DNA of 64,000 bases from Cocos nucifera (Eukaryota > Streptophyta > Magnoliopsida > Arecales > Arecaceae), in contig QRFJ01000753.1 in the NCBI GenBank assembly GCA_006176705.1, positions 124,001 through 188,000 on the forward strand. The letters are read 5' to 3'. The first letter of the stretch is position 1. Every line of letters starts with the position of its first letter. Shown in pieces: positions 55,298 through 64,000 of this stretch. The notes below the pieces were generated by a model. It made no database searches. It saw only the letters and a list, made by a program, of their open reading frames with translations, and was not told the DNA's origin. The translations under genes and the position numbers were made by a program.

Positions 55298-56240
55298 GAT
55301 ACCATAATAAGATCTATAAAATAAGGATTTTAAGGATTTTTTAGAATTATTTGTTTTTATCAATGTACTTATGAGGTGAGTAATATAACTCATTTGATAG
55401 ATTTATTAGTAAATTATAAAATTATTTTTGGAATCAAAGTATTTATAATTTATAAATTTGATGTATAGTATTTTATTATTGGATATATCTTCTTCTAGAA
55501 TATTGTATGGTTCTTGATCGAATATGTTTATTCTGATACAGATTACGCTCGATTGATTTCAATATTGTATGATTTTATGTATCTTTCGATTTGTAATATG
55601 AAACATATTTTTGAGATAAAAATATGATTCAAAATATATTTGGACTCATTGTATTTTGATATCCTGCTCATGATAATTAAACATTGGCATCTTGATATTC
55701 TATTAGTGTGGACATGTGTACTTAAGATTTATGCGCTCACACACATACACACATACATCCAACTAAGGCAGATTTTTTTGCTTAAAAAAATTATGATTCG
55801 TGAATATTTCTAAAATTCATTTTATATGTCATATAACTATGACTTCTACATAATAATTAATTTTTTTTATCAATTAAACAAGATTAGACTCAAAGGGGAA
55901 AATATGTCACCAAATCATAGAAGCAACACAAACAATTGTATGACTACCATGAAGATTTCATAGTTAATTTGTTAAATTGCATGGACAAGATTCATTTTTA
56001 GTTTCAAATTTAGATGCAATGTTAACGAGAAAATGGCTGAATTTATCAATTTAAAACATTTCTTTGGATAAGATACCTTAACATTATTCTTCACTTTGCA
56101 ACAATCAAGGTTATGTTAACATTCTAATATTTATTAATAGTATTTATAATTCAAATAATATAACTGTATTACCTTATTGTTTGCGCATCCCGCGGATATT
56201 ATGCATGTTATATGACATGGACTTGCTATTTTAAAATATA
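55298..56240. other. AT-rich non-coding stretch beside the probable first exon
   Basis: Has a weak direct resemblance (GAGGTRAGTAAT...TTTATTAG) to 58350-58440, suggesting an old LTR piece. Otherwise nothing was recognised. If the segment is flipped, this becomes the upstream region of HflX. Confidence 0.4.
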
Positions 56241-56349
56241 AAAGAAAAATCGTGGCGAGAATGTGATGACCAGAAGGTACGACGGATCCGTTATTTGCTA
56301 CATAGACGCCTCATCTTTCAAATGAAACCCTGGAGAAAAAACTGCAGCC

Positions 56350-56707
56350 ATGAGAGCCTGCTTCGGCTCCGTCCTCCATCCCATAACCGCTTCGCCTCCT
56401 CTCAGACCACTCTACCACCTGGCCAAACCCCTCTCTCATCTCTACTTTCCTCGGATTAAGATATCCTTGGCGACATGGACGAGCCAAATCCAAAGAAATC
56501 GAGTTCTCAAAGAAGTCGTGGAGGTGGAGACCGCTCCAGAGGAAGTCCCAGAAGGCGGCAGCGAGCTTGGGGTTAATGGATTTCCACTGGAGACCAAAAG
56601 AGGATGGTGTAGATTCGCCGCCTAAGGTTTCTAGCAGGAAGAAGAAGAAGAGGCCCGAGGAAAGTGACAGCGGATACGATAGGTACAAGCTGCGCAATGG
56701 CAGGGAG
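56350..56707 (+). CDS. HFLX: probable HflX exon 1 (organelle-targeting N-terminus), opposite strand
   Basis: ATG at 56350 (context GCAGCCATGA) opens a Ser/Arg/Leu-rich, acid-poor leader (MRACFGSVLHPITASPPLRP) typical of plastid or mitochondrial transit peptides. Then comes an acidic stretch (EVVEVETAPEEVPEGGSEL) and, in a shifted frame, MDFHWRPKEDGVDSPPK, SRKKKKRPEESDSG and DRYKLRNGRE. The last block precedes FEEKAYL in plant HflX proteins. The exon ends at GAG before donor GTGGGT, phase 0. A one-base frameshift lies at about 56570 (TTGGGGTTAATGG). It is on the plus strand although all other exons are on minus. Alternative: a separate pseudogene copy. Confidence 0.65.
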
Positions 56708-56709
56708 GT

Positions 56710-57258
56710 GGGTTCGGTCACTGGAACTATTCTTATCGGAGTTCTGGTAGCCATGTTAATTTCTATGATTTCTTGATTGTGATCAAAAGCAATGGAAGTC
56801 CTTCTGATTGTTTATTTGCCATATGCCTCAGCGTCATAGTACCGGTTTGTGGTTAATTGATTAATTAAACGTCAGTTAAACGTTTCGAGGATTATTTACT
56901 TGCATAATTTTCTGGGATTTTTTCTCATTCCTTTAATTTTTGTTTCTTTTTCCTGTTTTATGGTTCAAGAAAAAATTCGCTAACATGTATGATGGAATAC
57001 TGAAATTCATACATATAGGGGATCTGCACAGAATCCTGTATGATAGAAAAGCAAAAGAAGAGAATATGTCTATCTGAGAGAAGAAGAATGCTATGAGGTT
57101 TGCCTAGGGCACTTGCTTTGTGTTTCCCCTTGGAGCTGAAGTGGATGAAAAAGAGAACAAAAGAAAGATCGCATTAGCAAGCATTGTATAGGTTTCCATC
57201 ATTTTATTAACTTCTCATACTTGGCAATTCGTCAGTAAGTCCCTTTTTTTTGGTTTTT
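56710..57258 (+). other. putative intron 1 sequence
   Basis: Follows the GTGGGT donor. No second exon (FEEKAYLVGV or SLEELEQLADTAGL type) is seen on either strand. Confidence 0.4.
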
Positions 57259-59454
57259 TGGTCCACTTGACCCAGCCTAATTGCAAATGGTGGCCCAAAT
57301 GGGTGTACAACTTTTAAAGCATCAAAAAAAAAAAAATCAAAGAAGGAAAGGGAGAAAGATGACTCCATATGAGAGTCTTCTTCTTTACCCAAAAGAACAT
57401 GATTTGGAGCCGAAATCTTGGGCTCCTCTCTATTCTAACCCTCCTCGTTTTTCTCCTCTTTCTTTATTTCTTGTCCCTAATTGACCATTACCATGCTGGT
57501 AAAATCATGGTCCAAACATCACTAAGAACAAGGTAAGATCTCTTGAGCAACCTTTCCTCCAATTCCTCTTAGGTTATAGGTTGGGATTTCAATGGACTAT
57601 TGCCCACTTTTCTTTAGAAAAAAAAGTAGATTTTAATGCAATGTTTTCCCTCCCATGTCTTATTTGAATCTGGTGTTGTTTGTCACGATTGATTATCAGA
57701 CTAGAGACCCATGGTTATGCCACTATGGGCCGCAACCCTAACTATCTTCTCTTGGCAAGAATCCATTGAGTTTGGGAGAGAGGGAGATTCAAACGAAAAT
57801 CCCACATTTTGCCTAAAAAAGGAAGAAGAAGAGAAAAAGAAAAGAAAGAAGAAAAAAAAGAAAAAAAAAGAAAAATGAAAAAAAAACAAAAGTTTGCTTC
57901 TCTTTCTTCTCTTTTCTCCCTCTTCTCTAACTTCTCTTTTACTTTCTCTCTCTATCTTTTCTCTCTCTACTTTCTCTTTTTCATTTTCCTCTCTATTAGG
58001 ATTATTAGGATTTTTGGGTCTTAGAAAAAAGATTTTCTCCTTAGCGACCTTGATAAATCCTATGAAGAGGACCTAGATCATGATCCCCGAGCAGCATGTT
58101 GGTCCTTGCACCATCTAAGCTAGGCACTGCTAGATACTACCATCAATAATTTTTATAGAGTTATCATGACTCCTAATTTTTAATTGATTAGTTAAATGAC
58201 CTAAATTAACTAATCAGAATCTCGAGCGCTATCACCTCACCAACTTTATAGAGATACAAGATTTTAGGATTTTTATTTTTAAACTAATTATGATAGAATT
58301 TTGATTGAAATATGAGTTTTATATATCAAGCTCAGATAAAGATTTTCAGGATTTATTGGACCCATAGTCTGATTTTGCTTGTGAGGTAAGTAATGTTGAA
58401 ATTCACTTTTACTAAATTTATCTAGCAATTTATAAATTATCAAATTGATAAATTTTGAATTGTATTAATTCATGATGTGAATATGATGAAAGGTATTTGA
58501 TTATTGAAATTATTCTATTTTTGAAATATTATGATGATGATGTATGATCATAATGATTGATTTGATTTGATTTGATTGATTTTGATATCTCATGATCTCT
58601 TGTATTTTTGTCGAACTAAGATATAAAACTACATGATGATATGAATTGTCAACCTAGTTATGTAAAAGATCCTTCCAATAGGAGCTAATGTTGGCATTTA
58701 ATTAGTCTTAAAAATTTTTATTGCAAGCAGATATATAATAGATAGCCGCTAAATTCACGATTCCTAAAAATCTTGCTACTAGATGATATACAGCACGCTG
58801 TAAGATAATACGTAGCTCATCTTAAGATGATATGCGGTATTATGATCTTGCCGCAGAGAAAATATGATCATATCTCATCGTTGATAAGATGAACTTGATA
58901 ATTCAAAAAATTCGAGATTATAAATAAAAGTTATCTTTGTAATGAATTGAATCTCTATGTATAAACATTTGATAGTATGATACATCAAGATCTAAATTTT
59001 TGAACTGACGAACTTATTATATTATTTTGATAAATTGATAAATATAATTGTTTGCCTGATTTATTTAGTTAAAAATATTCATTATTCACTAGGTTGTCTA
59101 GCTCATTATCAAATTTCTTATTATTTTTGTAGATTCAAAAAATTAACTTGATACGGGGTTTCATTATAGGAGTGCATCTGGAGATGGAATTTTGCTTACT
59201 TTATTTGATTAGGGTTTATTAGAGTTGATGTAAGACTTTATTTATTATTGGACTTTGTCAAATATTTAGTCATGATTTTATTGAGATTGAGTTTTGATTC
59301 AATTATTTAAATTAAGGTTTAATCATTTAAATTTTTTCCCATTGCTTATTTATAATATCATGATGAAATGCTTTGCATGCTTATAAGAAAACTTGCCTAT
59401 GAGTATGCAACAGTTGTTGCAACTCTTGGCTGGTGAATTTGGGTCAAGGGTATG
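57259..59454 (+). mobile_element. LTR body (large gypsy type), lacking its first bases here
   Basis: Begins with the 64-bp block shared in inverse orientation with 55205-55268 and ends GGGTATGACA. Taken with the minus-strand start at 55297 (TGTAATAGCCC), the ends would be TGTAATAGCCC / reverse complement TGTCATACCC. The flanks would be TATCT and TATCC. It contains a GA tract (57820-57885) and CT tracts (57896-57992). It looks like a relative of the solo LTR at 5578-8082. No internal region adjoins it. Confidence 0.6.
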
Positions 59455-60160
59455 ACATATCCCTCACTAGAAATCTTGTTAGCCAGATGATTGCATCTTT
59501 ATATAGAATCAAGTGCCATAGTTAAAAATGTGCAAGTAATTATAGAAACATTGGATTGATTAATGTTGGATCCAATAGTCTGGCTGGCCTAATCATAGAA
59601 TCTGATTGATCAAATTACATAAAGAGGGTCAGACCATGATAATGATAACATGGTAGGGGTTAAATGGTGATGAGTGCAACGGAACCTGACAAGAGCCAGG
59701 GCAAGGATGATATGTTGTCTAGCTATTAAGATGGTTTGATATCCTTTACTTGGGGCAATCCATGTTGTAGGGGGTCCCACTAATAAGGCAAATGAGTCAT
59801 GAAAATGAGAGAAAAGGAGAGGAAAAGAAGAAAAAATCATAGGGGATAGACAATGCTTTCTTCCTTTTCTTCTCTCTTTTTTCTCATTTTTTTCGTAGAA
59901 GGCAAAGGAGCTTTATAGTCTCTTCAAAATAGGAGAAAAAGGAGCGGGACCTTTGATTAGATGGTGGCATTGGCAAGTGGGCAGTAGCCCATGGTGGTTC
60001 TGGTAGTCTTGGCTAGTTGACAAGAGGCGGCAACTGATGGTGGATGGCTGGCGAAAGGCTGAAAAACAAGGGAATAAGGAACACAAATAAAGTTTGGGCT
60101 CATCCATATTGACCCGAGCCTCAGCCCACTCACTGCAATAAGGGTTTTGACATTTAGTCA
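59455..60160. other. non-coding stretch
   Basis: No gene or element was recognised between the LTR and the chromovirus-type element. Confidence 0.45.
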
Positions 60161-60539
60161 TGTGATGACACGAACCCGATTCGAATGATGCTACAAACCC
60201 GAATCTTATCCAAGGATCGGAGAGATATCGATCACTTTGAGGGGATCGGAGGCTTCCGTTGATCACTTCGAGAGGATCAAACCTCCAAAGAAGGGAGAGA
60301 ATAGAAGATAGGTAGAAGAAGAATAATTCTTAATTAATTCAAAAAGATCCCAGAGGTTACGTATTTATAGGCCTATGATAGCCTTTTTCTTGCAATACAA
60401 GCAAACTAAATAAAGAAATAGATCAAGAAGATAAGGAAATAAATCAAGAGGCCTAAACTAGCTTTTTCTTAAGGCCCAAGCAAAATAATTAAGGAAAAAG
60501 ATTTAAAAGGGAAACGAATCAAAGAGATTCATATCATTC

Positions 60540-61590
60540 CACCTTTCTCGATTTTGACCTTATCCTCAAGATTGAAAATCTGAAAAGCGCTCTTGCAATT
60601 TGTACCGACTTTTCCAAGTTGCATCCTCAAGTGGCAAGTGAGCCCATTGGACTAACACCTTAGTTATAGCATGATTCCGATGACTGTGCTTCTTCATGCA
60701 CTAGTCCAAAATAGCAACGAATTAAATTTTTAGTGTGCTATCTTCCAGATCTAGTAGTTGTGATACTATTATATCATTTAAGCCCACTTTTTATAGAAAT
60801 GAGACATGAAAGATAAGATAATTTTTGATCCAAGAGGTAATTCAAGCCTCTAAGCAATATATCCAATCTTCTCTAGAATCTTATAGGGACCATAAAATTA
60901 TAGAGATTACTTCAAATTGTTGCGGACAACGACAGTAGTATGTTGATAGAGTTGTAATCGAAGATATACCATATCTCCCATATTAAATTTCCTCTCTAAA
61001 CGAAGTTTGTTAGTATATAGCTTCATTTGAGCTTGAGCTTCATTAAGATTCTCTTGAAGCAAGTGAAGGATGCAATCTCAATCGTTTACAATTGAAGTTG
61101 GCATCCCATGTAGTTTGAACACATACTTCACCAATATTTGTGCAACTTAGGGGGCCTTGTAAAGGTGGGGCAACTGGAATGAAATATGCATATTTAGAGA
61201 GTCGATCAACGACAACCATTATAATTGTTTTTCCATAAGACATTGGAAGTCCATCAATGAAGTCCATAAAGATATCTGACCAAATGTGCTGCAAAATAGG
61301 TAACGGTTGTAGAAGTTCTAGTGATGATGTCATCTTACTTTTATTCCATTGACAAATATCGCATAAAGCCTCTTGACATCCTCCTTAATGCCTTTCCAAT
61401 AGAAGGTTTTGGTAACCCTCTTATATGTCTTGTAAAAGCCAGAATGGCCTGCTTCAGGAGCTTCATGGAGTAATTTGAGCCCTTCTTTCTTCCATTTAGA
61501 GTTAGGACTTAAAGCCACCCTGCCTTTGTAGAAAAGAAGCCCTCCATTGAAGGTGAAATTAGGTACCTTGTTTGGTTCATTTTGAATCAT
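60540..61590 (-). pseudogene. chromovirus integrase and C-terminal region (decayed)
   Basis: The zinc-binding segment LLHEAPEAGHSGFYKTYKRV and FYWKGIKEDVKRL (61390-61480) come first. The core follows: HIWSDIFMDFIDGLP, with the usual Ser before MDF changed to Phe-Met, and IIMVVVDRLSKYAYFIPVA (61180-61290). Beyond a frame break the C-terminal part has LELPLGSKI (near 60830) and ends FNLEDKVKIEKGG near 60545. A chromodomain is expected there in this class but is not clearly readable. Confidence 0.85.
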
Positions 61591-62612
61591 TCAGATGATA
61601 TCTTGTAGGGATTCATCATACTTAGTTTCTTCTTGAACTTGTTGGACTCCACTAGGAAGTGGTCACAAGATGGCAAGTAGTTAAGCCTCCATTTTCTGAG
61701 ATAATGCATCAGCCATTGAATTTTAGCTCCTTTTTTATATTTGATTTCATAGCTAAGATCCAAAAGCTTGGCTGTCCACTTTTGCTGCACCTCAGAAGAT
61801 AATCATTGGTCCATCAAGTATCTAAGACTACGATAGTTGGTGTAAATGTTGAAGTATCTCCCCATCAAGTATTGTCACCATTTTTGGATAGCATGTAGTA
61901 TGGCCATCATTTCCTTCTCATAAGATGGTAGCCCCAAGTACTTTTCGGAGAGGGCTTTGCTGGTGAAGACTAACGGTTGCCCTTCTTGTATCAAGATAGC
62001 TCCAATACCTACGTCCGAGGCATCACTCTCAATAATAAACTCCTTTGAGAAATCCGACAAGGCCAAGCCTCTAGCCAAGATCATAGCTTGCTTTGGATCA
62101 TTGAAGGTCGATTCTACCCCCTCACTCAATTGGAAAGAATCTCTTTTTAAGAAAGCTATGGGTGGGGCACTAATTTTGCCATAATCCTTGTTGAATTTGT
62201 AGTAATACCTAGTAAGAGCAAGAAAGCCTCGCAATCCTTTAAGATTTCTGGGGGTCGGTCATTCCAACATACAATTGATCTTTTAAGGGTCAGTTGCTAC
62301 TCCATCCCGAGAGATGATATGCCCCAAGTACTCCACCTATTTCTTTCCAAAAGAACACTTTGACTATTTGATGAATAATTTATTTTGTCGAAGGATGTGA
62401 AAGATTGCCTCCAAGTGAGAGAGATGGTCTTCCCAAGTACGACTATAAATAAGAATATCGTCAAAAAATACTAAGATGAACTACTGTAGGAAGGGCTTGA
62501 AGATATTATTCATAAGACTCTGAAAAATAGAGGGGGCGTTAGTCAGTCCAAATGGCATAACCAAAAATTCAAAATGACCTTCATAAGTCCTAAAGGCCAT
62601 CTTATGAATGTC
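61590..62612 (-). pseudogene. chromovirus reverse transcriptase / RNase H (decayed)
   Basis: From the right: EDIHKMAFRTYEGHFEFLVM, PFGLTNAPSIFQSLMN, the catalytic box FFDDILIYS (near 62450), SKCSFGKK, EYLGHIIS, then LRGFLALTRYYYKFNKDYG. RNase H follows with EFIIESDASDVGIGAIL, VFTSKALSEKYL and EKEMMAILHAIQKW. Stops occur near 62490, 62380, 62340 and 61870. The first RT blocks are missing because of the break at EDIHK. Confidence 0.92.
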
Positions 62613-62805
62613 TTCTTATTATAACAAAATTAGATATCGGCAAATTTGCTATCACTAATAATAACTTTTATTGATAGCAAATGATGACCAACATTTATGC
62701 CATTGTAAAAAAAAAAAAATATTAGCCGTGAAATTTTTGGCTTTTAGCAACACACCTTGCCATTGCCACTCTAAAATAATTTATTTTTTAAATTTAATTT
62801 TATAA
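62613..62805. other. lead-in of the satellite-bearing repeat
   Basis: Non-coding. Contains TTTGCTATCACTAATAAT with TTATTGATAGCAAATGATG (an imperfect hairpin) and TTAGCCGTGAAATTTTTGGCTTTTAGC. It starts directly after the truncated RT, so it probably belongs to the element that inserted there. Confidence 0.5.
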
Positions 62806-64000
62806 TTATTAGCAATAGAGCATACTTATTAGCGATAGAGCATACTTATTAGCGACGATAACTTATTATCGCTAATAAAAAATAATTTTATTTTTTTTAA
62901 TTTAGTTTTATGATTATTAGTGATAGAACATACTAATTAGCGATGGCACCTTGCCATCATTAATAAAAAATAATTTTATTTTTTTTTAAATTTAATTTTA
63001 TAATTTTTAGTGATGGAGCATACTTATTAGCGATAGTACCTTACCGTCGCTAATAAAAAATAATTTTATATTTTTTTTAAATTTAATTTTATAATTTTTA
63101 GTGATGGAGCATACTTATTAGTAATGGCATCATGCCGTCACTAATAAAAACTAATTTTATTTTTTTAATTTAATTTTATAATTATTAATGATAGAGCATA
63201 CTTATTAGCAATGGTACCTTACCATCATTAATAAAAAATAATTTTATTTTTTAAATTTAATTTTATGGTTATTAATGATAAAGCATACTTATTAGCAATG
63301 GCATTTTGCCGTTACTAATAAAAGTAATTTTATTTTTTTAATTTAGTTTTATGATTATTAGCAATGGTTCATGCTTATTAGTGATGACACTTTATTATTG
63401 CTAAACAAAAGCATTTTTTTAATTTTTTTTATGATTATTAGTGATAGAGCATATTTATTAGTGATGGCAATGTCATTGCTATTAAAAAATAATTTTATTT
63501 TTTTAATTTAATTTTATGATTATTAGCAATGGAGCATAATTATTAGTGACAGCACCTTACCATCATTAATAAAAAGTAATTTTATTTTTTTTAATTTAGT
63601 TTTATAGTTATTAGCAATGGTGTATACTTATTAGCGATAGCACTTTACTATTTTTAATAAAAAATAATTATTTTTTAAATTAATTATATGATTATTAGTG
63701 ATGGAGTATATTTATTAGTGATGACACCTTTCTGTCTCTAATGAAAAGTAATTTTATTATTTTTAATTTGATTTCATAATAATTATCTATAGAGCATACT
63801 TGTTAGTAATGGCACCTTGTAGTCACTAATAAAAAATAATTTTATTCTTTTAAATTTACTTTTATAATTATTAGCGATGGTGCATACTTATTAGAGACGA
63901 CACTTTATCATTGCTAATTTTTTTTTTTAAATTTAGTTTTATGATTATTAGCGATGGAGCATAGTTATTAGTGATGGTGTTTTGCTGTCGCTAATAAAAA
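62806..64000. repeat. satellite, 85-92-bp units each with a hairpin (runs off the window)
   Basis: About thirteen units have the plan TTAGYGATGGAGCATACTTA, then TTAGCGATGGCACCTTGCCG, TCGCTAATAAAAAATAATTT and an A/T tail. Start points near 62917, 63008, 63098 and 63184 give periods of 86-91. In every unit GCGATGGCACCTTGCCGTCGC folds as a hairpin, with compensating changes in several units. The array continues past 64000. Confidence 0.9.

Larger units (their letters stand above)
60163..62612 (-). mobile_element. Ty3/gypsy chromovirus-type element (Reina-like), 5'-truncated
   Basis: A possible 3' LTR (60163-60536, TGATATGAATC...GTGTCATCA on minus, with a TATAAATA box near 60360) follows the pol end (FNLEDKVKIEKGG). 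Pol domains in minus order are RT, RNase H, integrase. The element is cut within RT at 62612 by the satellite-bearing repeat, so the RT N-terminus, protease, gag and 5' LTR are absent. Reina assignment rests on the phrases RVALSPNSKWK and GHSGFYKTYKRV and the short LTR. Confidence 0.8.

Noticed and set aside
56311..56754. 147-codon open frame on the minus strand
   Set aside because: Its composition is explained as the antisense shadow of the transit-peptide exon on plus; the plus strand ends in an HflX motif at a good splice donor.

Overview
The window is nuclear DNA of a plant with a repeat-rich genome: spliced exons, Ty1/copia and Ty3/gypsy retrotransposons of plant lineages, hAT transposons and very low gene density. 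The repeat style (reiterated GGTACGGTACC blocks, a Tat-lineage gypsy with an antisense gene, long introns) suggests a monocot, possibly a palm; that is inference. No tRNA, rRNA, CRISPR array or bacterial operon was seen.

The only host gene recognised is an organelle-type GTPase HflX, read on the minus strand. Five internal exons join in frame: 52209-52325, 12690-12804, 11979-12116, 8964-9059 and 8716-8829. They encode a block from LASPNPRTY through the Walker A motif GYTNAGKST to TLDPTTRRVQ. The rest of the GTPase domain must lie left of position 1. The intron between the first two of these exons is 39,404 bp (12805-52208). A likely first exon (56350-56707) ends in RYKLRNGRE but lies on the plus strand, between a 10-N gap and a 64-bp perfect inverted repeat. 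Flipping that roughly 2-kb piece puts it on the gene's strand and also rebuilds a complete LTR, so a mis-oriented contig or a real inversion is likely.

The giant intron holds a stack of insertions. A copia-type LTR (16960-42724, minus) is split by a second copia element (17847-41054, 183-bp LTRs, TSD TCCAT). That element is split by a Tat-lineage gypsy element (20935-39048). The gypsy 5' LTR carries a hAT transposon (34241-38846, 8-bp TSD TCTTGTAG), and its reverse transcriptase carries a roughly 330-bp hAT-like MITE. The gypsy element also bears an antisense, apparently intron-containing gene (about 22700-26150, plus) ending in a long coiled coil.

Elsewhere: 1-5500 holds a hAT remnant, a long fold-back element and a 730-bp polypurine tract; 5578-8082 is a solo LTR; 9349-11410 has two more fold-back elements inside an HflX intron; 43481-46700 holds a MITE, a minisatellite split by a 1.4-kb DNA element and an LTR-like repeat; 53430-54903 is a truncated gypsy 5' end; 55205-59454 contains the probable HflX first exon and LTR pieces; 60163-62612 is a decayed chromovirus-type gypsy; 62800-64000 is an 85-92-bp satellite with a hairpin in every unit.

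All transposon proteins have stops, frameshifts or altered catalytic residues. The HflX exons B to E are open and correctly spliced; the probable first exon has one frameshift.
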